Shown piece by piece: positions 24,846 through 34,114 of a DNA stretch of 64,000 bases; position 1 is the stretch's first letter, and every line of letters starts with the position of its first letter. Source of the stretch: Providencia alcalifaciens (lineage in GTDB: Bacteria > Pseudomonadota > Gammaproteobacteria > Enterobacterales > Enterobacteriaceae); NCBI GenBank assembly GCA_025961275.1, contig JAOQNJ010000001.1, positions 2,935,353 to 2,999,352 on the forward strand, given 5' to 3'. Position numbers and translations under genes: made by a program. The notes under the pieces were generated by a model, which ran no database searches, was not told the origin of the DNA, and saw only the letters and a list, made by a program, of their open reading frames with translations.

Positions 24846-26573
24846 TTAACGTAACCAGTTAGTTTTCGCTAACTCGACAACTTCATCACCACGACCACTC
24901 AGAATGGCTTTCATCATATACAGACTGAAGCCTTTAGCCTCTTCAACATTTATTGTTGGTGGCATAGAAAGCTCTTGTTTTGCCGTCACAACATCAACCA
25001 CTACCGGGCCATCATGAGCAAATGCTTCTTTCAATGCCGCATCAACGTCATCGCTGTGCTCAACGCGGATCCCTTTTATGCCAGCTGCATTAGCAACAGC
25101 CGCAAAATTAGGGTTATGCAGGTCAGTACCTTCAGTTAAGAAACCAGCAGCCTTCATTTCCATCGCCACAAAACCCAGTACGCTGTTATTAAAGATGATG
25201 ACCTTCACTGGTAAATTTAATTGTACCAGTGATAACATATCACCCATCAACATACTAAAACCGCCATCACCACTCAGCGTGATAACTTGTCGTTTTTTAT
25301 CAACAGATTGGATCCCCATCGCTTGCGGCATCGCATTTGCCATGGAACCATGATTGAATGAACCAATTAGACGGCGCTTACCATTCATTTTCAAATAACG
25401 TGCCGACCAAACCGTTGGAGTTCCGACATCACAAGTGAAAACCGCATCGTCATTCGCCAGCTCACTGATCCGACTGGCCAGATATTGTGGATGAATAATG
25501 CCTTCTTTACCTGGCTTCGCCAAATCATCCAAACCTTCGCGTGCTTTGACGTAATCCTTCAAGGCATTATCTAAGTGTTTCTGATTTTGTTTGATCTCTA
25601 AATGAGGCTGTAGCGCGGTGAGCGTGGCTTTAATATCACCGATCATGCCCATATCTAACTGGCAATGCGACCCCAGACTACCTGCATTGATATCAATTTG
25701 AATAATCTTTGCATCGGTAGGATAAAATGCACGATATGGGAATTGTGTTCCCAATAGAACAACTGTATCTGCGTTCATCATCGCCTGATAACCTGATGAG
25801 AAACCGATAAGCCCAGTCATTCCTACTGTGTATGGGTTGTCCCACTCAATATGCTCTTTACCACGTAGTGCATGCACAATCGGTGCTTTCAATGTTTCAG
25901 CCAATTTGATGACTTCATCATGAGCGCCTGCACAACCAGCACCACAAAACAAAGTAATATTCTCCGATTCATTGAGTGCTTCTGCTAGTTTAGCGATTTC
26001 AGTGGGCTGAGGCATGATTAGTGGTGCTTGCGGCTGATACCATTTATTCTCGTTAGCTGTTTCTGGTGCTTCACTTAGTGCAATATCGCCCGGTATAACA
26101 ATCACAGAAACCCCTCTTTCGAGAATCGCTTTGCGCATTGCAATACCCAATACTTGTGGTAACTGTTCAGGGTTAGTGATCATTTCACAATAGTGGCTAC
26201 ACCCACGAAATAGTTCAGTTGGATGAGTTTCCTGAAAATAATTACTACCTATTTCACTGGATGGAATATGGGCAGCAATCGCTAAGACGGGTACCCGATT
26301 ACGATGGCAATCATACAGACCGTTGATAAGGTGCATATTGCCTGGACCGCAAGAACCTGCACAAACGGCAAGATTACCTGTTATTTGAGCTTCTGCACCC
26401 GCAGCAAAAGCCGCCACTTCTTCATGGCGAGTTCCTAACCATTCGATAGTACCAAGGCGACGTAAGCTATCACTCAAGCCATTTAGTGAATCACCAGTAA
26501 CCCCCCAGATACGTTCTACTCCTGCATTATCAAGTAATTTCGCAATATAGGTTGCAACAGTCTGTTTTTTCAT
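24846..26573 (-). CDS. poxB: Pyruvate dehydrogenase (quinone) / pyruvate oxidase
   Basis: 575 residues, close to E. coli PoxB (572). It decarboxylates pyruvate to acetate and CO2, passing electrons to ubiquinone. ThDP-dependent fold: the N-terminal Pyr domain has the catalytic Glu in [14 protein letters not shown], a middle FAD domain follows, and the C-terminal PP domain has [11 protein letters not shown] and [14 protein letters not shown]. The last residues [18 protein letters not shown] form the amphipathic membrane-binding tail that phospholipid activates. The frame opens 37 codons earlier, but [14 protein letters not shown] matches the family start. RpoS control is known in E. coli; not assessed here. 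Confidence 0.96.
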   Translation of the reverse strand: MKKQTVATYIAKLLDNAGVERIWGVTGDSLNGLSDSLRRLGTIEWLGTRHEEVAAFAAGAEAQITGNLAVCAGSCGPGNMHLINGLYDCHRNRVPVLAIAAHIPSSEIGSNYFQETHPTELFRGCSHYCEMITNPEQLPQVLGIAMRKAILERGVSVIVIPGDIALSEAPETANENKWYQPQAPLIMPQPTEIAKLAEALNESENITLFCGAGCAGAHDEVIKLAETLKAPIVHALRGKEHIEWDNPYTVGMTGLIGFSSGYQAMMNADTVVLLGTQFPYRAFYPTDAKIIQIDINAGSLGSHCQLDMGMIGDIKATLTALQPHLEIKQNQKHLDNALKDYVKAREGLDDLAKPGKEGIIHPQYLASRISELANDDAVFTCDVGTPTVWSARYLKMNGKRRLIGSFNHGSMANAMPQAMGIQSVDKKRQVITLSGDGGFSMLMGDMLSLVQLNLPVKVIIFNNSVLGFVAMEMKAAGFLTEGTDLHNPNFAAVANAAGIKGIRVEHSDDVDAALKEAFAHDGPVVVDVVTAKQELSMPPTINVEEAKGFSLYMMKAILSGRGDEVVELAKTNWLR

Positions 26574-26670
26574 AATGGCACTCTTTATCAGTCTGAAAAG
26601 GTTTAAATTATTCACAGAGAGTGGAATTTTGATACCGAATAGTTCTGGTAATACAAGCGATACACAAAAT

Positions 26671-26770
26671 AATTCCAGATACATGTAGACAACAGGCGAA
26701 GCGGGTCATGGAGCATAGAAACTTTAGTGACTCGGCTAGTTGAGCAGCTACTTGAACTAGATGTGTATAT
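26671..26770 (+). repeat. Dispersed intergenic repeat, copy A (degenerate)
   Basis: Begins ATTCCAGATACATGTAGAC and ends CTACTTGAACTAGATGTG, matching the ends of the copy at 31111 with several changes. It lies upstream of poxB. The remaining gap to 27043 is AT-rich without a visible gene. Confidence 0.45.
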
Positions 26771-27043
26771 TGCCCCTGTGATACTTCATCATCATTAAAC
26801 TAATCTACTATTACTGAGCCTAGTTTAGCTAATTAAGCCTTCGGTTCCTATCAATCATAAAAATATCACCCCAGAATAGGATAATCATCTAGTAATATCC
26901 TAAGGCGATGCAAAAAGCAGGATAACTAAACATTTCCTATAGATCATAAGCTCATATAAAAAAATATACTCACAATCCTTCAAAAATCTTTCCAAATTAG
27001 AATATCGATAAAATACATTCTAATTCAATATGTTATTTATTGA

Positions 27044-27478
27044 TTATCTAGGTGGTGCGAATAACAAGATTAGATAGCAAATGCCGATAAAAAACATACC
27101 CATGATTGCCATATTGAAACGTAACATTATGATCGCGATATCGTAACCCACTGTTGAAATGAGAATAAATAGGACCCCTAACGGTTTCTATATTTTTACG
27201 CCCATGTCTCTTAAGCGCTGAACGGTTAGTAAGCTTAGAACATATAAATTGAGTAGAACGTATAATAAAAAACGAAAATCAATACTTCCATCTGGATATA
27301 AAAAAGGATTAAACGGGTTGGTATTTTGAATATCCGCAAGTAGGTTATAGGGTGTATTTATTGCCAAAATCTGAATCAAAATGCCACTAATAAAATACCA
27401 AACCATGCTATAACCCAAAAATGGTAGGCGATGGAGTTTATCCACAATCCATAATTGGCTCAATTTACTGGCCGTCAT
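27044..27478 (-). pseudogene. DUF805-like membrane protein interrupted by an amber codon
   Basis: From ATG 27478 (GGAATT before it) the frame runs 96 codons with two membrane segments and ends at TAG (27188-27190), just after QRLRDMGVKI, which corresponds to the RRLHDIG block of DUF805. The same frame continues after the TAG for 47 codons as KPLGVLFILISTVGYD..., a third and fourth hydrophobic stretch ending FAPPR then TAA (27044). This is the expected position and length for a full DUF805 protein, so one nonsense change seems to split it. A sequencing error or read-through are alternatives. Function of the family unknown. Confidence 0.6.
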
Positions 27479-27590
27479 GATAATTCCATAATTATAAATA
27501 TCCGATAAGTACAGCAACCACTATATCAAAATCTCAGGTTATTATTTATGCTTGTCGTTGTTTTCTTACGAAGATATCTATAACTTTATT

Positions 27591-27606
27591 CGTGATCAAT
27601 ATCACA
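27591..27606 (+). promoter_or_regulatory. Strong CRP-type site between the DUF805 gene and proP
   Basis: CGTGA-TCAATA-TCACA matches 9 of 10 key bases of TGTGA-N6-TCACA. It is 113 bases upstream of the DUF805 start and about 480 upstream of proP. E. coli proP P1 is controlled by CRP, but the distance here is long, so the target is uncertain. Confidence 0.6.
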
Positions 27607-28082
27607 CAACGTCAAGTAATACGGCTATAAAATCATTAACATCCGCAAGAGACCAATAATAAGGCTAAAGCAACACGATATAGTTATAAACCAGTATAAA
27701 TAGTCTATATTTTACATTTAATCGATATTATTGTATCATCAATCAAATGTTAGGTCATTTAAAGGTACCCATTTTGCTTCTTTTACAATCAAGACACGCA
27801 TTATTTTTTCCTTCCTTTTGCATCGCCCTTCGTCGTTGTTAGTGGTGGTTTTCTCACCTAAATTGCAGTAACAAATCAGTCATAAAATAACAAGCATATT
27901 ACTCATGCTGATGATTTTTGCAGATAACCTATAAAATATTTATGCATTGTATAGATAACGACTATTCTAATATAGCAGTCTCTATTTTTTATCTGGCGTA
28001 AGCGAGATATGGACCCCACACGCATATATATCATGAATGCAGTTCATTACGTTTTTTTGAATTCAGATAAGAGGATGGTTCC
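27607..28082 (+). other. Long upstream region of proP
   Basis: About 480 bases with no reading frame of note. AT-rich, likely holding proP promoters; GAGGATGG at about 28071-28078 is the ribosome site. I could not fix -10/-35 elements with confidence. Confidence 0.4.
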
Positions 28083-29585
28083 ATGAAATTCAGAAAGAAA
28101 AAAGAAAAACCTTTAAATATTAACGATATAACTATTATTGATGATGGTAAATTGAAAAAAGCAATCACTGCTGCTTCGCTGGGTAATGCGATGGAGTGGT
28201 TTGACTTTGGTGTATACGGCTTCCTTGCTTATGTACTGGGTCAGGTCTTCTTCCCAGACGCATCACCGAGCGTTCAGATGATTGCCGCACTCGCAACATT
28301 CTCGGTACCTTTCTTAGTACGACCACTCGGTGGTGTTGTCTTCGGGATCTTGGGTGATAAATATGGCCGACAAAAAGTATTGTCAGTTACCATAATCATC
28401 ATGTCGGTCAGTACCTTCTGTATTGGTTTAATTCCATCATACGCCAGCATTGGTATTTGGGCTCCAATCTTGCTGTTATTAGCAAAACTAGCACAAGGTT
28501 TCTCCGTAGGTGGTGAATATTCAGGCGCTGCCATATTCGTTGCAGAGTACTCACCTGACCGTAAACGTGGCTTTATGGGAAGTTGGTTAGACTTTGGCTC
28601 TATCGCAGGTTTCGTGTTAGGTGCTGGAGTTGTGGTTCTTATTTCAGCTATTGTAGGTGAAGAAAGCTTCCATGATTGGGGCTGGAGAATTCCATTCTTC
28701 TTAGCATTACCACTAGGTATCATTGGTCTGTATTTACGTCATGCCCTTGAAGAAACACCTGCATTTCAACAGCATATTGAAACTCTCGAAAAACAAGATA
28801 AAGCTAATATCCAAAATCCACCAAAAGTCTCTTTCCGTGAAGTTGTCTCTAAATATTGGAAGAGCTTGATGGTCTGCGTTGGGTTAGTTATCGCCACTAA
28901 CGTGACTTATTACATGCTGCTGACTTATATGCCGAGCTATTTGTCACATAACCTAAATTATTCTACAGATCACGGTGTACTTATCATTATTGCAATCATG
29001 ATTGGTATGCTATTCGTTCAGCCAATAATTGGTTTAACCAGTGATAAAATCGGCCGCCGCCCATTTGTTATTGCCGGAAGCCTAGGTCTGATTGTACTCG
29101 CGTATCCAGCCTTTATGCTGATTACCAGTGGTTCTGTTGGTCTAATTTTCGTGGGCTTACTGATCCTCGCGGTTCTGCTTAACTGCTTTACTGGTGTTAT
29201 GGCATCAATCTTGCCATCGATTTTCCCGACTCATATTCGTTATAGTGCATTAGCGATTGCCTTCAATATTTCAGTGTTGATTGCAGGTGCAACGCCGACA
29301 GTGGTAGCTTGGTTGGTAGAATCAACTAACAACTTGTATATGCCTGCATATTATTTAATGGTGATTGCATTAATTGGCTTGTACACTGGTGTTAAAATGC
29401 CAGAAACGGCTAATAAGCCACTAAGAGGGGCAACGCCAGCGGCATCCGATAAAGCCGAAGCGAAAGAAATCTTAAGTGAGCACTATGACAATATTGAACA
29501 AAAAGTTGAAGATATTGATGAGCAGATTGCTGAACTTGAGAAAAAACGCCAATCATTGATCAATCAGCATCCTAAATTGGATTAA
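28083..29585 (+). CDS. proP: Proline/betaine:H+ symporter ProP
   Basis: 500 residues, the length of E. coli ProP, with near-identical stretches (SLGNAMEWFDFGVYGF, GDKYGRQK, FVAEYSPDRKRGFMGSW). A 12-segment MFS osmosensor that takes up proline, glycine betaine and related osmolytes with protons. The last about 50 residues (AKEILSEHYDNIEQKVEDI...) form the heptad coiled coil that tunes the osmotic activation point in the A-type ProP. It is followed by phrB after 25 bases, so read-through is possible. Confidence 0.97.
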   Translation: MKFRKKKEKPLNINDITIIDDGKLKKAITAASLGNAMEWFDFGVYGFLAYVLGQVFFPDASPSVQMIAALATFSVPFLVRPLGGVVFGILGDKYGRQKVLSVTIIIMSVSTFCIGLIPSYASIGIWAPILLLLAKLAQGFSVGGEYSGAAIFVAEYSPDRKRGFMGSWLDFGSIAGFVLGAGVVVLISAIVGEESFHDWGWRIPFFLALPLGIIGLYLRHALEETPAFQQHIETLEKQDKANIQNPPKVSFREVVSKYWKSLMVCVGLVIATNVTYYMLLTYMPSYLSHNLNYSTDHGVLIIIAIMIGMLFVQPIIGLTSDKIGRRPFVIAGSLGLIVLAYPAFMLITSGSVGLIFVGLLILAVLLNCFTGVMASILPSIFPTHIRYSALAIAFNISVLIAGATPTVVAWLVESTNNLYMPAYYLMVIALIGLYTGVKMPETANKPLRGATPAASDKAEAKEILSEHYDNIEQKVEDIDEQIAELEKKRQSLINQHPKLD

Positions 29586-29610
29586 GCCTATGTAGGCAAG
29601 GAGTAGAACG

Positions 29611-31056
29611 ATGGCGCAAGAGCAGGCTTGCCACTTAGTCTGGTTTCGTAACGACCTTAGGGTCATGGACAATAAAGCGCTATCTTCTGCTTGCTCTGAT
29701 CCACAAGCAAAAGTACTCGCCCTGTTTACAGCAACACCTGAACAGTGGCGAGCACATGATGTTTCCCCGCGCCAAATCACTTTTTTACATCAAAATCTGG
29801 TTGAGCTGCGTGATTCATTGGCAAAATTGGGTATTCCGTTAATCTGCCAAACCACCTCTGATTTTTTAAGTGCTGCGCAGTGGGTACTAGACTTTGCCGA
29901 GCAGCAGCAAGCAGATGCTCTCTTTTTTAATCATCAATATGAATTGAATGAACGAAACCGTGATGAATGGCTGATAAAACAACAACCTTCATTTCGTGTT
30001 CATGCCTTTGACGATGCACTGTTATTACCACCAAAATCAGTCAGTAACCAAAAAGGCGAAATGTATCAAGTCTATACGCCATTCCGTCGTGCCTTTGTTA
30101 CGCAACTTACTGTTACCGATTTTCGTTCTGTGCCCGCACCTAAATCGCGAGGCGCAATTCTCTCAATTGAAAAGCAACAACTGTTATTCGAACATGATGC
30201 TGTCGAGATTGCTGCTCATTTTCCTTCTGGAGAAGCAGCTGCATTACAGCGACTCAGGTTGTTTTGTCGTGAGAAAGCGCAAGATTACCAGCAAAATCGA
30301 GATATCCCGTCTCTTGACGGAACAAGCCAGTTATCACCTTACTTAGCGGTTGGTGTTTTATCACCACGCCAATGCCTTAATCGTCTACTTACTGAGAATC
30401 CCCATACTTTCGATTCCCCTGATAGTGGTTCATTTACTTGGTTGAATGAGCTTATTTGGCGAGAATTCTATCACCATCTATTAATTGCCTTTCCACGCCT
30501 ATGTCGCCATCAGCCGTTTATTGAATGGACAAAGCACATTCAATGGAATACCGCGGATGCTGATTTTAAGGCATGGAAAAATGGCTTAACGGGTTATCCC
30601 ATTGTCGACGCAGCCATGCGCCAGCTTAATACAACAGGTTGGATGCATAACCGTTTACGAATGATCACCGCCAGTTTTCTGGTAAAAGATTTGTTGATTG
30701 ATTGGCGTCGTGGCGAGCAATATTTTATACAACAATTAATTGATGGCACATTGGCGGCCAACAATGGTGGTTGGCAATGGTCGGCATCAACAGGAATAGA
30801 TGCGTCACCTTGGTTTCGCATTTTTAACCCAACAACTCAGGGTAAAAAGTTTGATCCCAATGGTGAGTTTGTGCGTCACTGGCTACCTGAATTGCGCACT
30901 GTACCCACCCAATATATCCACACACCTCATGAATGGGCAGAAGCTAACCGCGTAGTCTTAGATTACCCGACACCGATTGTTGATCATAAACAAGCACGTT
31001 TAATCACCTTGGAAGCTTTCGAGGCAGGAAAAAACAGTAGCTTAAAAAGTGAATGA
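29611..31056 (+). CDS. phrB: Deoxyribodipyrimidine photolyase
   Basis: 481 residues (E. coli PhrB 472). The N-terminal alpha/beta domain begins HLVWFRNDLRVMDNKALSSA and holds the antenna pigment. The C-terminal FAD domain has FTWLNELIWREFYHHLL, WKNGLTGYPIVDAAMRQL, TGWMHNRLRMITASFLVKD and NNGGWQWSASTG with the Trp residues of electron transfer. It repairs cyclobutane pyrimidine dimers using blue light. AAGGAG precedes the ATG. Confidence 0.96.
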   Translation: MAQEQACHLVWFRNDLRVMDNKALSSACSDPQAKVLALFTATPEQWRAHDVSPRQITFLHQNLVELRDSLAKLGIPLICQTTSDFLSAAQWVLDFAEQQQADALFFNHQYELNERNRDEWLIKQQPSFRVHAFDDALLLPPKSVSNQKGEMYQVYTPFRRAFVTQLTVTDFRSVPAPKSRGAILSIEKQQLLFEHDAVEIAAHFPSGEAAALQRLRLFCREKAQDYQQNRDIPSLDGTSQLSPYLAVGVLSPRQCLNRLLTENPHTFDSPDSGSFTWLNELIWREFYHHLLIAFPRLCRHQPFIEWTKHIQWNTADADFKAWKNGLTGYPIVDAAMRQLNTTGWMHNRLRMITASFLVKDLLIDWRRGEQYFIQQLIDGTLAANNGGWQWSASTGIDASPWFRIFNPTTQGKKFDPNGEFVRHWLPELRTVPTQYIHTPHEWAEANRVVLDYPTPIVDHKQARLITLEAFEAGKNSSLKSE

Positions 31057-31110
31057 TTAGCACGGTAATAATTTGACTTAACATTTATATTAGCTACTTC
31101 GATTCAAACT

Positions 31111-31230
31111 AATCCGAGATGCATGTAGGCGACAAGCGAAATTATCCCGCAGGGCCATAGATAAGCTATCTATTCGGGAGCTATCCGTAGTCAACACTCA
31201 TGCAGCTTGAAGTATGAAGGGTATATACCC
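31111..31230 (+). repeat. Dispersed intergenic repeat, copy B
   Basis: Runs from GAGATGCATGTAGGCGACAA to TGCAGCTTGAAGTATGAAGG. Best preserved copy on this strand; its inverse lies at 5930-6051. It sits between phrB and ydhR. Confidence 0.6.
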
Positions 31231-31277
31231 AAATTAATTCGTGTTGTCGCTAATAGCTGTTTGAAGGATGCGTTATC

Positions 31278-31589
31278 ATGCAAGCCATTTTACAAGTACA
31301 CTTCCCTTACCAAGGTCCTTGGGGCGAAGACATGGCTAAAGCCATGGAAGCCTTAGCCGAATCTATTAATCATGAGCCTGGTTTTATCTGGAAGATATGG
31401 ACAGAAAACCCATCAACTCAGAAAGCGGGCGGTATATACCTGTTTGCCTCCGCGAAACAAGCTCAAGCCTACTTAGAAATGCACAGTGCTCGTTTAAAAT
31501 CCTTTGGTATCCCTGAAGTTATCAGTGAAATTTTTGCTGTTAATACCCCACTTAGCCAATTAAACCAAGCTCAATTTATGACAAAGTAA
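31278..31589 (+). CDS. ydhR: YdhR-family monooxygenase-like protein
   Basis: 103 residues, a dimeric ferredoxin-like barrel. It matches E. coli YdhR along its length: LQVHFPYQGPWG, LAESINHEPGFIWKIWTE, GGIYLF, AYLEMHSARLKSFGI. The fold resembles antibiotic-biosynthesis monooxygenases, but no reaction is firmly established. Preceded by GAAGGATG. It is single and converges on the methyltransferase gene. Confidence 0.9.
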   Translation: MQAILQVHFPYQGPWGEDMAKAMEALAESINHEPGFIWKIWTENPSTQKAGGIYLFASAKQAQAYLEMHSARLKSFGIPEVISEIFAVNTPLSQLNQAQFMTK

Positions 31590-31640
31590 CCTATGCTGAG
31601 TCGTAAAAGAGATATTTTACGACTCAGCCCAAGTACTATT

Positions 31641-32402
31641 TTATTGACGTAAAAACTCAAACAACATCACATCAGAGGTAAAGGAACCATCTTCCTGCAC
31701 TGCAAAATAGTTTTTCGCTTCATAACTTAACGTAGCTTGGTATTCACGAATAGCGTCAACTAAAGGTTTTGGTGTTCTCATTCGCTCAACCCAGCTACTA
31801 AATTCCAGCTGTAGGCGAAAACTTTTTACCTCATGCACAAATAGTCCAGCACCATTAAACATGCTTGACCACTCCCCTGCGGAATAGTCTCGAATATGCG
31901 AGGTATCACGCAGAACCTCTACCGTCTGCAGAAAGATATCAAGCAACGGATGACCAGGTGAAACCACATCGATAAAAATACCACGACCACCTGGTTTTAA
32001 TACCCGTTGAACTTCTCGGAGTGCCCTGCCAACATCGTGCCAATGGTGTGCTGAATAGCGACTTATCACGATATCAAAACTGTTATTCTCAAAAGGCAAA
32101 GACTCCGCAGCACCTTTATATGTTTCAATATTATTGAGTTCACGCTCTACGGCGGTTGACGCTACGACAGCTAACATTGAGTCCGATAAATCATAAGCCG
32201 TCACAGAACTAACCAAAGACGCGGCCATAAAACTTGCATGACCTGCACCGCAACCAAGGTCAAGTACCTTAGCCTCTAAATTCCCTTTTAGTGCATGTTG
32301 CAAGGCGAGTAAATCCTCCCCTTGAGCATGAACTTGACTAGTCAAATAGGAATTGGCTTGTTCATCAAATTGTTGATAAACCGATTGATGGTGTGTTTTC
32401 AT
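31641..32402 (-). CDS. Class I SAM-dependent methyltransferase
   Basis: 253 residues. Motif I VLDLGCGAGHASFMAA binds SAM; YDLSDSML, LPFENNSFDIVISRYSAHHW and EVQRVLKPGG are the later class I motifs. It is of the UbiE/YafE type. The substrate is not evident; the C-terminal half (WVERMRTPKPLVDAIREY) is typical of the YafE-like group. Start at 32402 chosen because AGAGAAC precedes MKTHHQSVYQQF, although the frame opens 53 codons earlier. Confidence 0.85.
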   Translation of the reverse strand: MKTHHQSVYQQFDEQANSYLTSQVHAQGEDLLALQHALKGNLEAKVLDLGCGAGHASFMAASLVSSVTAYDLSDSMLAVVASTAVERELNNIETYKGAAESLPFENNSFDIVISRYSAHHWHDVGRALREVQRVLKPGGRGIFIDVVSPGHPLLDIFLQTVEVLRDTSHIRDYSAGEWSSMFNGAGLFVHEVKSFRLQLEFSSWVERMRTPKPLVDAIREYQATLSYEAKNYFAVQEDGSFTSDVMLFEFLRQ

Positions 32403-32535
32403 GTTGTTCTCTTCTGTTTTATATAAAATCTTTATATTGGATGTTTTTCCATCAAAACAGAAAATGATCAAAAAGGCATCTTTTACATCGGTAAAATGTG
32501 TAAAAATATATTTAAGTTTTAGGTCGCAAACAACA

Positions 32536-32689
32536 TTAAAAATCCCCTTCACGACGTTCAACCAATGTCAGAATGCTATACAGAGCAACAGCAATATCTT
32601 CTTGGTTAAATACTTGCACATCCCACTCGACTACACCGTTTGGCTTATCCTCTATTGTTTTCTGTGTTTTTTTGATCTTCTTCTTGCAG
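32536..32689 (-). pseudogene. MaoC-like dehydratase, C-terminal scrap
   Basis: About 50 codons on the minus strand, entering from the IS border and ending [18 protein letters not shown] followed by [13 protein letters not shown] is the closing pair of beta strands of a MaoC/hot-dog enoyl-CoA hydratase (as at the end of PaaZ or PhaJ-type proteins). The upstream part is not found on the other side of the IS, so the rest of the gene was deleted. The family call rests on this short motif. Confidence 0.6.
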
Positions 32690-32753
32690 TGATCTGCTTT
32701 AATCAAACAGGACACTTTAATAATGGAATATAATCCAATTATTGAGGTGTTAA

Positions 32754-33041
32754 ATGAAAAAACGAACAAACAGGTTTTATACTACTGAGTTTAAGCAAGA
32801 AGCGGTCGCATTAGTCACCGAACAAGGTTATAGCGTCCCAAAAGCGGCAGCTTCATTAGGGATCACCGATAAATTACTTTATAACTGGAAAGCAAAATTC
32901 GATGCTGAACAATCCGGTAGCAGCTTGAATGCCGATGAGAGAGCTGAGCTATTAAGGCTTCGAAAAGAAAATAAAGAACTTAGGATGGAGAAAGAGATCC
33001 TAAAAAAAGCCAGCGCCCTCCTGCTAAAGGAAACCAAGTAG
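32754..33041 (+). CDS. IS3-family transposase OrfA (copy 2)
   Basis: 95 residues, identical to copy 1 except Ala for Thr after ADER. HTH plus leucine zipper; the A7 slippage run is at 33002-33008. The -1 frame is open into orfB. Confidence 0.93.
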   Translation: MKKRTNRFYTTEFKQEAVALVTEQGYSVPKAAASLGITDKLLYNWKAKFDAEQSGSSLNADERAELLRLRKENKELRMEKEILKKASALLLKETK

Positions 33042-33079
33042 CGTTTAAAACGATTAAGCAATTATCTTCACAGTTTCCC

Positions 33080-33904
33080 GTGCTGAAGCTCTGCAAGTTA
33101 ATGAAAATAAGTCGTTCTGCCTACTATGCTTGGCTTAAACGCCCAGCAAAATTGATCACCGCAGAACAACTTAGCCTGTACCGCAGAGCCAAAGCTATCT
33201 TTGAACAGAGTCGAAATAGCTTAGGTTATAGAACGTTACGTAAACGGTTATGCAAAGAGGGCTTTAGCGTGAGTGCTTATGGCGTTCAAAAGCTAATGGC
33301 TCAGCTTGGCCTAGTCGTCACTCAGCGCGTTGCTTACAAAGTCACCACAAAACGCAAACACAGTGATGCCGTAGCCGATAATTTGCTCAATCAAAATTTT
33401 AATCCTCACGCACCTAACGAAGTGTGGGCGGGTGATGTGACCTATTTAAAAACAGGGGAAGGCTGGATGTATTTAGCCATCGTGATGGACTTATACTCAC
33501 GCCGTATTGTGGGTTGGCATATCGATAAACGAATGACGGCAGATTTAGTCAGTAAAGCCTTGATGAAAGCGTATAACTTACGCCAGCCCGAAAAAGGCTT
33601 AGTCTTTCATAGTGATAGAGGCTCTCAATATACGAGTAAGCGATATCGCCGCTTGCTAACAAGCTATGGTATTAGGGCAAGCATGGGTGATGTTGGAGCC
33701 TGTTGGGATAACGCCGTTGTAGAACGATTTTTTGGCAGTTTAAAACACGATTGGGTACTGAAAATCCCTCAGCCGACTCGGAAACAGATGAAAGAAGATG
33801 TTATCGCGTATATGCGCTATTACAACCTAGAAAGGTTTCATACTGCCAACGGTGATCTGTCCCCAATTGAGTATGAACAAAATTCCTTAAGAAAAGTGTC
33901 CTGA
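33080..33904 (+). CDS. IS3-family transposase OrfB (copy 2)
   Basis: 274 residues, same as copy 1. The DDE residues (AGDVTYL, HSDRGSQYTS, AVVERFFG) are intact, so this copy may be active as the OrfAB fusion. Confidence 0.94.
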   Translation: MLKLCKLMKISRSAYYAWLKRPAKLITAEQLSLYRRAKAIFEQSRNSLGYRTLRKRLCKEGFSVSAYGVQKLMAQLGLVVTQRVAYKVTTKRKHSDAVADNLLNQNFNPHAPNEVWAGDVTYLKTGEGWMYLAIVMDLYSRRIVGWHIDKRMTADLVSKALMKAYNLRQPEKGLVFHSDRGSQYTSKRYRRLLTSYGIRASMGDVGACWDNAVVERFFGSLKHDWVLKIPQPTRKQMKEDVIAYMRYYNLERFHTANGDLSPIEYEQNSLRKVS

Positions 33905-33922
33905 TTTAGTTGCGCAGAACAT

Positions 33923-34018
33923 ATTCCGCTAGCCGTTTATTACCATTCATGGGATCCAAAACATATAACTCAAGGAACAATAAAAACGACCGCAACACTC
34001 AATATTATCTATCCCTAG
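33923..34018 (+). pseudogene. Fimbrial subunit, C-terminal scrap
   Basis: An open frame begins at the IS right end and runs 31 codons to TAG: AVYYHSWDPK then HITQGTIKTTATLNIIYP. The end fits the donor-strand C-terminus of chaperone-usher pilins (GT.ta.atynI.Y). No other pilus gene is near, so a fimbrial locus was probably removed when the IS copy rearranged. The match is short, hence modest confidence. Confidence 0.5.
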
Positions 34019-34065
34019 TTATCACCTAAACAGATAAGGGCGCCAATAAGCGCCCTTGAGATGAT

Positions 34066-34100
34066 TGAAAAAGTGGAATAACGCGTTATTTTTCCACTTT
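34066..34100 (-). terminator. Intrinsic terminator of emrB
   Basis: AAAGTGGAA / TTCCACTTT stem with an inner AACG / CGTT; on the minus strand it is followed by TTTTTC. A second hairpin AAGGGCGC / GCGCCCTT lies at 34036-34057. Confidence 0.75.
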
Positions 34101-34114
34101 GTATTAAGTGATAG

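Larger units (their letters stand above)
32690..33921 (+). mobile_element. IS3-family insertion sequence, copy 2 (1232 bp)
   Basis: Same length and orientation as copy 1, differing at 32780, 32943 and 33914 only, as far as I can read. Inverted ends TGATCTGC... and ...GCAGAACA. The flanks GCAG and TATT show no target duplication. Confidence 0.93.
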
